Below the pieces are notes generated by a model. The model saw only the letters and a program-made list of their open reading frames with translations, made no database searches and had not been told where the DNA came from. Shown piece by piece: positions 41,876 to 55,957 of a stretch of 64,000 nt of DNA (position 1 is its first letter; each line of letters opens with the position of its first letter). Position numbers and translations under genes: made by a program. Source of the stretch: Deinococcus sp. YIM 134068 (GTDB taxonomy: Bacteria; Deinococcota; Deinococci; Deinococcales; Deinococcaceae); contig NZ_JAZHPF010000011.1 in assembly GCF_036543075.1 (NCBI RefSeq), forward strand, positions 1-64,000, given 5' to 3'.

Positions 41876-43077
41876 GCGCTCCACCCCCCCGGACGCAGCG
41901 CGCGGTACGCAAGGGCGAGGGCGGCGACGCTGGCACGTTCCCGAATCTGCGCGGCGTCCCCCGGCCAGTTCAGGCTGCTCACCCGCTCGGTCCCCTCCGC
42001 GCTGAGGGCGACATGGGTATGTCCGGCGTGCGGTCCCTGCGTCGCAGTCACGACGGCGAGACCCACGTCGGCACCCAGATGCTCACGGGCACCCGCCGCG
42101 AGTTCGCGCGCTCCCGCCTCGCTCACCACACCGGAGGTGTTCAGCGTCACGGGCGTCAGCCCCAGCGTGATCAGGCGGGCGTGGTCCCCCGTCACCGCCG
42201 CGTCGAGGAAGCCCGGCTCGTCGGCAAGGAGCAGGGACAGGGCACCGCCGCTCCCCGCCTCGATGACGCCGAGGGTGCGCCCGTTCAGCGCGCGGGTGAC
42301 GGCCCCGGCGAGCGTGTCGCCGTCCTCCCCCCACGTCCAGCGGGCGAGGTCGCGCCGCACGCGCTCCAGCACGGGGGCGGCGAGGGTCTGCGCGTCGTCG
42401 GCAGTGGGCGCACTCGCCGCCACGCGCACGTCCACCCCGGTCCGGCGCGCGTAGGTGGCGACGGAGGGATTGGCCTGCCGCGTCAGGTCGCCCAGCAACT
42501 CCGCCACGTTGCCCTCCCCGATGCCCTGCGTGTGGAGGGTGACGGCGGACAGGGCCTGTTCCGGCTGGGGCAGGCGGGGGAGGACCTGATCGCGCCACAT
42601 CCGCTGCATCTCACGCGGCGGGCCGGGCAGGGCGACGATGATCTTTCCTTCCGTCCGCACGAACCACCCCGGTGCCGTGCCGACCGCGTTGGGCAGGGCC
42701 TCGGAACTGGGGATCAGCCACGCCTGCTTGCGGTTGATTTCGGGCATGGTGCGGCCACGGGAGGTAAACAGGCCCTCCAGCCACGCGAGGAGGTCGGGGT
42801 CCACCTCGGGCGTCTCGCCCAGCACGGCGGCGATGGCCTCGCGCGTCAGGTCGTCGTCGGTCGGGCCGAGGCCGCCGCCCACCAGCACGAGGTCGGCGCG
42901 GGACAGGGCCAGCCGCAGGGCCTCCACCACCCGCCCGAGGTTGTCGCCCAGCACGCTCTTGCGGTGCAGGTTCACCCCGCGCGCCGCGAGTTCCCGCGCC
43001 AGGTAAGCGGCGTTGCTGTCGACGATTTCGCCGAACAGCAGCTCCGTCCCCACGCTGATAATTTCTGCTAGCAGCAT
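41872..43077 (-). CDS. cinA: CinA-like protein with degenerate deamidase domain
   Basis: A 401-residue two-domain protein. Residues 1-170 form the COG1058 MoaB-like domain (ISVGTELLFGEIVDSNAAYLARELAARG, GGLGPTDDDLTREAIA, ALPGPPREMQRM). The C-terminal PncC-like NMN deamidase domain has VIEAGSGGAL at residues 271-280 where active forms read AESxTGG, and AVTGDHARLITLGL where active forms have Tyr and Lys, so Ser, Tyr and Lys are all replaced. First gene of the recA operon. GAGG precedes the ATG, and TATACT (43092-43097, minus strand) is a -10 candidate. Confidence 0.93.
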
Positions 43078-43184
43078 AACAACCTCGCCAGAGTATAGGT
43101 GAAAGCGAAACCGGATACCAGGGGGCAGGGGGAAGGCAAGGCGGGTAGCTTAGAGCATTCGCCGTGTGTGGGGAGGTGCGGGAG

Positions 43185-43214
43185 CGGTCAGCCGTCAGCG
43201 TTCAGGGGTCAGCA
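43185..43214. repeat. Dispersed GGTCAGCCGTCAGCGTTCAG repeat
   Basis: Same family as 23204-23242 and 63215-63282. It fills the gap between the cinA promoter and the 3' end of the SRPBCC gene. Confidence 0.55.
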
Positions 43215-43228
43215 AAAGATGGGAAGTT

Positions 43229-44278
43229 CTACCGCGTCGCCGTCACGCCCGCGCTCCTTCCCTCCGCCCGGTCGCGCACCACTTCCAGAATCGTGCGCTG
43301 GAGGTCGTGCATGATCGCCCCGGTGAAAAAGGCGGTGTAGCCGTTGAAGTGGGTGCTCACGCGCTGGGTGCTGCTCAGGTGCAGGAGGGTGAGGCCGGGG
43401 GCGACCTCCTCCAGCTCGTAGCGCCCGCTCGTCACGTCGAAGAAGCGCCCGCCGACACGGACGTGGGGGTCCAGCCCGCCGGGGTCGCGCGCCTCGATGC
43501 GGAAGGCGAGCCGCCGCCCCTCCTCCCAGTCGGTGATCGTCTCCAGAAAGCTCAGGCCGCCGTCGAAGGTGGCGAGCCGCGCCGCGCCCACGCCGTCCCG
43601 GTTCAGCACCGCCTCGCGCGGGCGGGGGAGGCCGATGGAGTGCGCCCACCCGGCGCGAATCTCATGGTCCTCGATGCGGGGAACGCTGCGAATCTGGGTC
43701 CAGACGGCCCCCGGCGGGGCGTGGATGAGGATGCTGTCGGCGACCGTGCGGTACTCGCTCGGCAGGGGGCGGGCCTGTTCCAGCGGCCCCAGCAGGAGGG
43801 GCAGGCCCAGCGTGAACAGCAGCCCTCCCGTGCGGCCCCGCCGCCACAGCGAGCGCAGTCCCAGTCCCAGCAGCGCGCCGGGCAGCGCCACGACGTACAT
43901 CGCGGGCGCGGCGAGGAAGGCGCACAGCACGCCCTCGAAGCCCGTGACCGTCGCCACGACGAGGAAGGTGGTGATCGTGGCGAAGGAGATCAGCACGGCC
44001 TCGGCGAGAGGGTGGGTCGTCGGAGGGCGCACGCGGGGAAGGGGGGCGTCCCCCCAGGCGTCCGGTGCCTCCTCAATCGGCGCGGCGAGCGTTCGGGACG
44101 TGGGTGGCGGGACGAACTGCGCCGACAGCACCGCCAGCGCGAAAGGCACGGCGAACAGGTACGTGGAGACCATCACGCCCACGTCCCCGTTCAGGTGGTG
44201 CAGCCACAGGTACACGAGCAGCCCGTACCCCACCCCCGCGACCGCCCCCGTCACCATGCCCCGCCCGTAAGGTCCCAT
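43229..44278 (-). CDS. Membrane protein with C-terminal SRPBCC-type domain
   Basis: A 349-residue protein. The first ~170 residues hold four or five membrane helices (GAVAGVGYGLLVYLWLHHLNG ... FATITTFLVVATVTGFEGVLCAFLAAPAMYVVALPG). Residues ~185-330 read as a polyketide-cyclase/START-like SRPBCC fold (ADSILIHAPPGAVWTQIRSVPRIEDHEI ... GGRFFDVTSGRYELEEVAPG), which binds hydrophobic ligands. TAGGGT lies five bases before ATG 44278. It is divergent from dnaX and independent of the recA operon. The ligand is unknown. Confidence 0.78.
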   Translation of the reverse strand: MGPYGRGMVTGAVAGVGYGLLVYLWLHHLNGDVGVMVSTYLFAVPFALAVLSAQFVPPPTSRTLAAPIEEAPDAWGDAPLPRVRPPTTHPLAEAVLISFATITTFLVVATVTGFEGVLCAFLAAPAMYVVALPGALLGLGLRSLWRRGRTGGLLFTLGLPLLLGPLEQARPLPSEYRTVADSILIHAPPGAVWTQIRSVPRIEDHEIRAGWAHSIGLPRPREAVLNRDGVGAARLATFDGGLSFLETITDWEEGRRLAFRIEARDPGGLDPHVRVGGRFFDVTSGRYELEEVAPGLTLLHLSSTQRVSTHFNGYTAFFTGAIMHDLQRTILEVVRDRAEGRSAGVTATR

Positions 44279-44365
44279 GCCTCACCCTATCCTCACCGAC
44301 TCCCCGCAAAGGTCCCGGTGGCCTGCCTCACCCCGCCGGGTGGGGGGTGCCGATAGACTGGGAGG

Positions 44366-44487
44366 GTGAAGAGGTTCGTGGTCGGTGGTCAGTGGTCAGT
44401 GGGAGCCGGGGCGAAGGCTCCCGCTCTCGCCTCGCCTTTCCCACTCACCACTCACCACTTCCCACTTCCCAAGCACGGAGCGCGCCC

Positions 44488-44491
<4 letters not shown>
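44366..44491 (+). CDS. Putative leaderless leader ORF overlapping dnaX
   Basis: TAGACT at 44354-44359 is followed six bases later by GTG 44366, which opens a 41-codon frame (MKRFVVGGQWSVGAGAKAPA and on) ending in TGA at 44489-44491. The stop overlaps the dnaX GTG by four bases (GTGA). Most of it is coded by the arms of the inverted repeat at 44385-44458. It could couple dnaX translation to a leaderless start. The peptide itself has no recognisable features. Confidence 0.4.
44385..44458. repeat. Long inverted repeat in the dnaX leader
   Basis: Arms 44385-44404 and 44439-44458 are 20 bases each and pair at 18 positions. The arms are built of GTGGTCAGTGGTCAGTGGGA-type units related to the repeat in thpR. 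In RNA it would form a strong stem just before the dnaX ribosome site. Confidence 0.75.
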
Positions 44492-46767
<2,276 letters not shown>

Positions 46768-46827
46768 CGCTTAACGAAAGCCGGGTGGCAGAGGGTTGTG
46801 AGAGGCCCTCGCCTACTGTGGGCCGGT

Positions 46828-47913
46828 ATGAGGTCGGCGACGGCGAACGAGGTGAAGGTGGCCCCGGAGGAGGAGTTCCGGCGTCACGCCCTGCTCAGCC
46901 TGCTCGGCTGCGTGGCGGTCGTGTCCGTGCTGTCGCTGGGGGCGTCGTCCTCGTGGTCGTTCACCAACGGGACCTGGGAGGACATCGGCCTGACGTTCCT
47001 GACCGTGAAGAGTGTGGTGTTGTTCGGCTGGTTGTGGTGGTGGCCCGCCCACTTCCGGGTCGTCGGCCTCGTGGAACTGCTGACCAAAGGCGTCACGGGA
47101 GCCTACAAGTTCGGGGTGACGCTGCTGGACGAACACACCGCGCAGGGCCTGGGGGGGTACACCTTCTGGCTGATCCTGTATTACATCGTCGCCTCGCTCG
47201 TCCTGCGGGGGCGTCAGGCGGTGGTGGCCTCGCTCGCCCTGTTTGCCGTGTTGCTCGTGCAGGGCGGGCTGTACTGGTTCGCAGGTGACGTTCCGGCCCA
47301 CCTCAAGGCGACCTACGGCAACACGCTGGCGCAGATGTACCTGATGCACGCGACCCTGATCGCGTTCCTGGCGCTTCAGGGTCGCCTGCTCGGTCAGCTC
47401 GTGCAGGCCGTCCGCAAGGCCGAGGGGGAGGCCCGCTTCGCCCATGTGGACGCCCTGACGGAGTTGCCGAATCGCCGCCAGCTTGAGGTGTGGCTGGCCG
47501 AACACCAGTCGCAGGTGGTGGGTGCCCCCCTGAGCGTGATCCTCTTCGACCTCGATCACTTCAAGCGGGTGAACGACACCCACGGCCACGACGCCGGGGA
47601 CCGCGTGCTGCGCGCCGTGGCCGGGGCCGCCCGCCCGGCCCTGCGCCCCCACGACCGGCTCGGGCGCTGGGGCGGCGAGGAGTTCCTGGTGCTGCTGCCC
47701 GGCACCCCCGGCCCCGAGGCCCGCGCGGTCGCCGAATGCCTTCAGGCGGCGCTCTCGGCCTTCCACCACACGGGCGTGGGCCGCGTGACGGTCAGTTGCG
47801 GTGTGGCGCAGGCTCTCCCCGGCGAGACGACGGGCGACCTCCTCAAGCGGGCCGACGAGGCGCTGTACGAGGCCAAGCGGAACGGGCGCGCACTCGTGCG
47901 GGTGGCGGTGTGA
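46828..47913 (+). CDS. Membrane-bound diguanylate cyclase (GGDEF)
   Basis: A 361-residue signalling enzyme. The first ~200 residues contain five or six membrane helices forming a sensor domain. The GGDEF domain follows: HVDALTELPNRRQLEVWL, SVILFDLDHFKRVNDTHGHDAGDRVLRAVA (metal site) and RWGGEEF (residues 280-286) as the active loop. RPHD, five residues before GGEEF, fits the RxxD inhibitory site, so product feedback by c-di-GMP is likely. TACTGT lies eight bases before ATG 46828. The signal is unknown. Confidence 0.93.
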   Translation: MRSATANEVKVAPEEEFRRHALLSLLGCVAVVSVLSLGASSSWSFTNGTWEDIGLTFLTVKSVVLFGWLWWWPAHFRVVGLVELLTKGVTGAYKFGVTLLDEHTAQGLGGYTFWLILYYIVASLVLRGRQAVVASLALFAVLLVQGGLYWFAGDVPAHLKATYGNTLAQMYLMHATLIAFLALQGRLLGQLVQAVRKAEGEARFAHVDALTELPNRRQLEVWLAEHQSQVVGAPLSVILFDLDHFKRVNDTHGHDAGDRVLRAVAGAARPALRPHDRLGRWGGEEFLVLLPGTPGPEARAVAECLQAALSAFHHTGVGRVTVSCGVAQALPGETTGDLLKRADEALYEAKRNGRALVRVAV

Positions 47914-48220
47914 CGGGTGGGGGGGTGGCAGAGGGAGGGCAGCGCCGCCCAGGTCCAAACGGGGCGTTTGAAGTGCAGCCCGCCGAACGGGAAAAGATCA
48001 GGCCGCGCGTCCCCTGGCGGTCGAATGGTCTACGCGCGGCGGTGTCGGGCCTGGAGGAAGTCCGACATAAACCTCACGCCCCACTGGTTGGCGGGGACAT
48101 GAAGAGACGGCTTGGCGGTCTCGCCCCCAAAGACCGTGGGCGTCCAACAGCGCGGGTGAACCGCCGCCCTCCCGCCTTCACCCTCCCCACGTTCGCCCGC
48201 GTTACCCTGCCCGCACGACC
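47914..48220. other. Gap without a supported gene
   Basis: About 300 GC-rich bases between the GGDEF gene and the GHL10-type gene. I see no terminator with a T-tail and no riboswitch signature. A 41-codon frame from ATG 48099 ends in TGA overlapping the next GTG by four bases, but its Arg/Pro-rich product looks like composition. TACCCT near 48205 is a possible -10 for the downstream gene. Confidence 0.5.
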
Positions 48221-49828
<1,608 letters not shown>

Positions 49829-49970
49829 GCGGCAGCGCCGCCCCTCCCTGATGTGAACGCTGTGAAGCGCGAGTTCATGAAAACGGGGTGTCCCCACTGG
49901 TGAGACGGCGAACACTGGGGCGATCCACGTTCGTCAGAACGAGCCCTGTCATGTGGGTTGGGGAGAGGTC

Positions 49971-51680
49971 ATGTCGAAGCCTTCCGTTGCTCCGTTCGTC
50001 GCCCTCACGCTGCCGATGCTGTTGCTGGCGTGCAGTCAGGGGGCGTCCCCCGACCAGACCGACCCCTACGCCGGGGGCCAGTCCTACCCCTGGGAACAGG
50101 TGAATCTTGCCACCCAGGCCCTCACGCCCGGCACCAACACCCTCCAGTACGAGACTCCTACATATGCCCGCAACAGTTGGGGTCCCATTGAACGTAACAC
50201 CAGCAACGGTGAGCAGAAGGCCGGAGACGGCAAACCTCTCACCCTGAATGGCAGGACCTACACGCAGGGCTACGGCGTCCACGCGGGCAGTGAGTTGAAG
50301 TTCAGTCTCAAGGGCACGAACGGGGCATCGTGCAACAACTTCACCGCAGAAGTGGGCGTGGACGACGAGGTGGGGTCGCGCGGCTCGGTCGTCTTTCAAG
50401 TGTATGGGGACGGTATCAAGCTGTACGACAGTGGCGTGATGACGGGAACGAGTGCGACGAAGCGGGTGAATGTCGGGGTGGTGGGGCGGCAGGAGTTGCG
50501 GCTGGTCGTCACGGATGGGGGCAATGGCATCTCTTACGACCATGCCGACTGGGCCGACCCGAAAGTGGAGTGTGCGACTCAGAAGCCGAAGGCAGGCAGT
50601 CTGGATACGAGCTGGGCTCCGGTGGTGACTTCGGGACCGCTGGGCACCGTACTGCTGGAACCAGACCTCAATGTGCTGACCGGGGAGATCATCGCGCGGC
50701 AGCCCGACGGCAGGCGATTGGTGGTGACGAATCTTCCGGACGGTGGGAAGTTCGAGGTCCGGCGCTACAACCTCGATGGGAGCCTGGATGCCAGCTACGG
50801 GCAGGGCGGCAAGGCCACGACCGACTTCGGGGCTGTGCGCGATAGTCCCTATGCCTATGACGAGAGCTATGGTGCCAATGACGCCGTGTTACAGCCGGAC
50901 GGCAAGTTGATTGTGGTGGGCAAGGGGTTGGGGCCGAGTGGCAGCACCGATCTTGCATTGGCCCGCTACAACCCGAACGGCAGTCTGGACCCGTCCTTCG
51001 GCTCAGGCGGGCGGGTGTTCACGGACATCACGCCGTTGGCTGGCAACCCCTACCCTGACCGTCCGCCTGTGGATAGTGCGGAAGCCGCTGTCGAGGTGCA
51101 GTTAGGACCGAAGGGCACCATCCTGGTGTATGGCTCCCGCGACCACATCTACAACACCAGAGTGTCTGGCACGTTGGCTCGCTACCAGGCAAACGGCTCG
51201 CTGGACACCACCTTTCTGAACGGGGGGTGGGGAGACGTCTCCAACTACGTCTACGGGTTGTCATTCACGATAGAACCCGATGGAGACGTCCTGAACGTTA
51301 GAGGAGGACCATACACCTACATCTTCGGGGTGACACTCGACCGCATTCCGGCGGTGGGGCAGTTAGGCGGGGAGTCCGTCCAGTTCTTCATGGGTGCAGA
51401 AGGAGACAGCAATCAGGCTGGCGATATCGCCGTTCAAGCAGATGGGAAGATTTTAGTGTCGGGCTACACTATGAGCTATGAGGGGGGAGCCCCTTTCTAC
51501 ACTGCCGTTCTGGTGCGATTGAATCCCGACCTCACGCTCGACACCAGCTTCGGTGAGGGGGGCCGGGTCCGGCTCGTGTCTGAGGTCAATTCCACGGACA
51601 GGACGATCCAGCGGGTGCTGATCCAGCCCGACGGCAAGATCGTCGCGGTCGGCGAAACCATCCTGCGCTTCTGGCCGTAG
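49971..51680 (+). CDS. Lipoprotein with NPCBM carbohydrate-binding and delta-60 repeats
   Basis: A 569-residue surface lipoprotein. The signal ends in a lipobox (LPMLLLACSQG). WGPIERNTSNGEQKAGDGKPLTLNG ... YTQGYGVHAGSEL ... VDDEVGSRGSVVFQVYGDG is an NPCBM/NEW2 carbohydrate-binding module. From about residue 210, repeats of the form LQPDGKLIVVG ... LARYNPNGSLDPSFGSGGRV match delta-60 repeats (about six copies), which build a beta propeller. GGGGAGAGG precedes ATG 49971. Codon use in the second half is a little less GC-rich than that of its neighbours. Confidence 0.85.
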   Translation: MSKPSVAPFVALTLPMLLLACSQGASPDQTDPYAGGQSYPWEQVNLATQALTPGTNTLQYETPTYARNSWGPIERNTSNGEQKAGDGKPLTLNGRTYTQGYGVHAGSELKFSLKGTNGASCNNFTAEVGVDDEVGSRGSVVFQVYGDGIKLYDSGVMTGTSATKRVNVGVVGRQELRLVVTDGGNGISYDHADWADPKVECATQKPKAGSLDTSWAPVVTSGPLGTVLLEPDLNVLTGEIIARQPDGRRLVVTNLPDGGKFEVRRYNLDGSLDASYGQGGKATTDFGAVRDSPYAYDESYGANDAVLQPDGKLIVVGKGLGPSGSTDLALARYNPNGSLDPSFGSGGRVFTDITPLAGNPYPDRPPVDSAEAAVEVQLGPKGTILVYGSRDHIYNTRVSGTLARYQANGSLDTTFLNGGWGDVSNYVYGLSFTIEPDGDVLNVRGGPYTYIFGVTLDRIPAVGQLGGESVQFFMGAEGDSNQAGDIAVQADGKILVSGYTMSYEGGAPFYTAVLVRLNPDLTLDTSFGEGGRVRLVSEVNSTDRTIQRVLIQPDGKIVAVGETILRFWP

Positions 51681-51709
51681 ACGCCGCCGCCTGTGGTTAC
51701 ACTCCGTTC

Positions 51710-52198
<489 letters not shown>

Positions 52199-52210
52199 GG
52201 GAGGCAGGGC

Positions 52211-52256
52211 GCGGTGCGCGGGACGCACTGGAAGTTCACCGCCTACCGCGCACCGC
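52211..52256. repeat. Inverted repeat after the flavin reductase gene
   Basis: GCGGTGCGCGG (52211-52221) and CCGCGCACCGC (52246-52256) are perfect complements. A further CCTACCGCGTACC unit follows and supplies the TACCAT -10 box of the next gene. It may serve as a terminator, and it resembles the dispersed palindromes of this genome. Confidence 0.6.
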
Positions 52257-52277
52257 CTACCGCGTACCATCTTCCCC

Positions 52278-52547
52278 GTGCCCCCCTCCCTCCTCCAACT
52301 CCTCATCGCGCTCGCGCTGGCGGGCCTGACCTTCCTCGTGTCGTACCCGCTCGCGGTGGGGGAGGGGCGGAGCGTGGACGCGCTCGACGCCTTTCTGCTC
52401 GTCTTCGCGCTCGTGAATCTGCGGGTGAGCTGGAGTGCGGCGAACGCGGCGAACGGGGGGCGGGCACCCGCATGGTTCGTCCTCGCGGGGCTGGGAACGG
52501 CGGCGCTCATCACGTGGGCGATGGTCCGCGCGCTCGCGCCACGGTAG
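52278..52547 (+). CDS. Small three-helix membrane protein
   Basis: An 89-residue protein with three hydrophobic helices (LLQLLIALALAGLTFLVSYPLAV, VDALDAFLLVFALVNLRVSW and WFVLAGLGTAALITWAMVRAL). No motif is recognised. The GTG start has TACCAT seven bases upstream, which supports a leaderless mRNA and the choice of start. It converges with the ABC transporter gene. Confidence 0.65.
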   Translation: MPPSLLQLLIALALAGLTFLVSYPLAVGEGRSVDALDAFLLVFALVNLRVSWSAANAANGGRAPAWFVLAGLGTAALITWAMVRALAPR

Positions 52548-52594
52548 GGAGTCGCCAGGACGACGGCGGGTGGCTCGCCTCCTTCACAGATGGG

Positions 52595-54376
52595 TCAGGG
52601 AAGGTTGGGGGTGAGGTCGGGCAGCGTTCCGTCCAACCTCTGCGCCGCCCGTTCCAATGCGGCGTAGGCTCCGTTCCGGGTGCGGAGGGTCGCGGGCGGC
52701 CCGTCCTCGACCACGCGCCCGCCCGCCAGCACGATCACCCGGTCGGCCCCGCGCGCGAGGCTGAGGCGGTGGGTGACGATGAGGGCGGTGCGCCCGCGCA
52801 TCAGCTCCCCCAGCGCGGCCACCACCTGCGCCTCGCTCTCGGCGTCCACGGCGCTCGTCGGCTCGTCGAGGAGGAGGACGCTGGGTCGGGCGAGCAGCGT
52901 CCGGGCGATGGCGAGGCGCTGCCGCTGGCCGCCGGAGAGCTTGACGCCCCGTTCACCTACGAGAGTTTCCAACCCTTCCGGCAAGGCCCGCACGAAGTCG
53001 AGGGCGTGGGCGGCCCGGAGCGCGGCCTCCACCTCGTCGGGCGTGGCGTCCGGGCGGGCGTAGCGCACGTTCTCCAACACCGTGTCGTGGAAGAGGAAGG
53101 TGTCCTGCGGCATGGTGACGGCGTGGGTCCGCAGGCTGCCCAGGGTTACGTCGCGCACGTCCACCCCGTCGAGCAGCACGCGCCCGGAGAGGGGGTCGTG
53201 CCCGCGCGTGACGAGCGAGAGCAGCGTGCTCTTGCCCGCGCCCGACTCGCCCAGAATCGCCACCCGCTGTCCGGCGGGAATCGTCAGCGTCACGTCGCGC
53301 AAGACGGGCCGGGCGGGGTCGTAGCCGAAGGTCACGCCCTCCAGCCGCACCTCGCCGCGCACGGGGTCGGGGAGGGGCCGCGCGCCCTCCCGCTCGGCGA
53401 CGGTCACGGGCGCGTCCAGCACCTCGAAGATGCGCCGCCCGCTCGCCTCGGCCCGTTGCAGCAGGTCGCCGATGTTCACGAGGTCGTCGATGGGGCCGTA
53501 GAAGTAGCGCCCGTAGCCCCGGTAGGCGAGCAGCCCGCCCAGCGTGAACTGGCTGTTGATGATCAGCCACGCGCCGCCCCCCAGCATGATCACGTTGCCG
53601 AAGTTGCCCACGAAGCGGGCGAGGGGAAAGGCCCGGTTCCGCAGGGTGATGGCCCGGACGCCCTCGGCGTATAGCTCGCGGCCCAGCGCCTCCACCCGCC
53701 GCCCCTCGGCCTCCTCCCGCGCGAAGCCCTGCACGAGCCGCACGCCCGCCAGCCGGTCGCCGATCAGGGCGCTGAGGTCCCCCAGCCGGGTCCGCGCCGC
53801 CCGGTAGGCGGGCCGCACCGTGGCCGCGTAGCGCCGCAGCATCAGCCCGACCGCGAGCATGGGCAGCGTCACCAGCACCCCGAGGAGCGGTTGCAGCGCG
53901 ATGAAGATGCCGACCACGCCGATCAGCCGCAGCGCGTTCGCCAGCACGGCGTCGGTGCCGCGCACGAGCACGTCCTGAATGCCGTCCACGTCCCCCACCA
54001 CCCGCGCGAGCAGGTCGCCGGTCCGCTGCGACTCGAAGTACGCCGCCGACTGCCCCTGCAATTTCCGGTAGAGCCGCAGCCGCAGGTCGAGCGTCAGTTG
54101 CTGCCCCGCCCGCTCCAGCAGCAGGCCACGCCACGCCGAGAGGAGCTGTTGCAGGGCGAAGACCCCCACCAGCAGCGCGAGTTGCCCGCCGATGAAGCCC
54201 CAGTCCTTCCTCGGCAACCCCTCGTCCACCACCCGAATCCACACGAGGGGCGGGTACAGTTCCGCCGCCACGCTCCCCACGAGGAGCAGCAGCCCCAGCG
54301 CGACCGTGCGGCGGTAGGGGGTGAGCAGGCCGTACAGGCGGCGGGTGACGGTGGGAGAGGCGGCTGGGTCGGTCAC
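52595..54376 (-). CDS. ABC exporter (fused membrane and ATPase domains)
   Basis: A 593-residue half-transporter that works as a dimer in the inner membrane. Residues ~20-300 carry six membrane helices (type IV exporter fold). The ATPase domain has Walker A GESGAGKST (376-384), the signature LSGGQRQRLAIARTLL, Walker B VLLLDEPTSAVD and the H-loop VTHRLS. The resemblance to MsbA/MDR-type exporters suggests lipid or drug export; substrate unknown. GTG 54376 has TACCCT six bases upstream. It is divergent from the COG0523 GTPase gene. Confidence 0.93.
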   Translation of the reverse strand: MTDPAASPTVTRRLYGLLTPYRRTVALGLLLLVGSVAAELYPPLVWIRVVDEGLPRKDWGFIGGQLALLVGVFALQQLLSAWRGLLLERAGQQLTLDLRLRLYRKLQGQSAAYFESQRTGDLLARVVGDVDGIQDVLVRGTDAVLANALRLIGVVGIFIALQPLLGVLVTLPMLAVGLMLRRYAATVRPAYRAARTRLGDLSALIGDRLAGVRLVQGFAREEAEGRRVEALGRELYAEGVRAITLRNRAFPLARFVGNFGNVIMLGGGAWLIINSQFTLGGLLAYRGYGRYFYGPIDDLVNIGDLLQRAEASGRRIFEVLDAPVTVAEREGARPLPDPVRGEVRLEGVTFGYDPARPVLRDVTLTIPAGQRVAILGESGAGKSTLLSLVTRGHDPLSGRVLLDGVDVRDVTLGSLRTHAVTMPQDTFLFHDTVLENVRYARPDATPDEVEAALRAAHALDFVRALPEGLETLVGERGVKLSGGQRQRLAIARTLLARPSVLLLDEPTSAVDAESEAQVVAALGELMRGRTALIVTHRLSLARGADRVIVLAGGRVVEDGPPATLRTRNGAYAALERAAQRLDGTLPDLTPNLP

Positions 54377-54436
54377 GCGGGCAGGGTAACGCGCCCCTCA
54401 CGGTCGGTTCGGGGGTGGACGCCCTATCCTTCCCCC

Positions 54437-55390
<954 letters not shown>

Positions 55391-55413
55391 GAGGGCTGCC
55401 GTATCCTCCCGCC

Positions 55414-55893
55414 ATGACCCCACCCGAGTCAGCATTGCACCCCGACCTGCACCTGCCCACCCCGGACGACCTCGCCCGCCTGAGTCCCGAGGAGGTCGCC
55501 GCCGGGCTGAACGGGCTTCAGGGCACCCTCGGCTCCCGGCTGGGCATCGAACTCCTCACCGCCACCCGCGAGCGCATCACCGCCCGGATGCCCGTGGAGG
55601 GCAACCGCCAGCCTGCCGGACGGCTCCACGGCGGCGCAAGCCTCGCCCTGGCCGAAGAACTCGCCAGCGTGGGCACTTGGCTCAATCTGGACGTGCGGCG
55701 GCAGATCGGCGTCGGCGTGGACGTGAGCGGGACCCACGTGCGCGGCGTGACAGATGGTTTTGTCACCGCCGAGGCCACGCTCGCCTACCGGGGCCGCTCC
55801 GTCATGGTCTGGACGGTGGAGGTGCGCGACGAGCGGGGACGAACGACGACGCTGGCGCGGTGTACCTGCAACGTCATCAATCACGGGGGTTGA
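55414..55893 (+). CDS. PaaI-type hotdog-fold thioesterase
   Basis: A 159-residue hotdog thioesterase. GTLGSRLGIELLTATRERITARMPVEGNRQPAGRLHGGASLALAEELAS contains the conserved HGG and the Glu that acts as general base, as in PaaI/YbdB enzymes that hydrolyse aryl- or acyl-CoA thioesters. A ~30-residue N-terminal helix precedes the fold. TATCCT is six bases before the ATG, so it has its own promoter despite lying 23 bases after the GTPase gene. Confidence 0.9.
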   Translation: MTPPESALHPDLHLPTPDDLARLSPEEVAAGLNGLQGTLGSRLGIELLTATRERITARMPVEGNRQPAGRLHGGASLALAEELASVGTWLNLDVRRQIGVGVDVSGTHVRGVTDGFVTAEATLAYRGRSVMVWTVEVRDERGRTTTLARCTCNVINHGG

Positions 55894-55957
55894 GGGCGGG
55901 CACAACGAGAGGCGGCGGCCCATGATTCAGCCGCCTCGTGCCCCAATGCCTTGACTG

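Noticed and set aside
43078..43130. Radiation/desiccation response motif upstream of the cinA-thpR-recA operon.
   Set aside because: I looked for a palindromic motif of that type and did not find one; only a TATACT -10 candidate and the shared GTGAAAGCG motif are visible.
47914..48220. Possible c-di-GMP or other riboswitch between the GGDEF gene and the GHL10-type gene; also a 41-codon frame 48099-48224 overlapping the next start by GTGA.
   Set aside because: No conserved riboswitch core is recognisable, and the Arg/Pro-rich peptide fits GC composition. The overlap alone is not enough.
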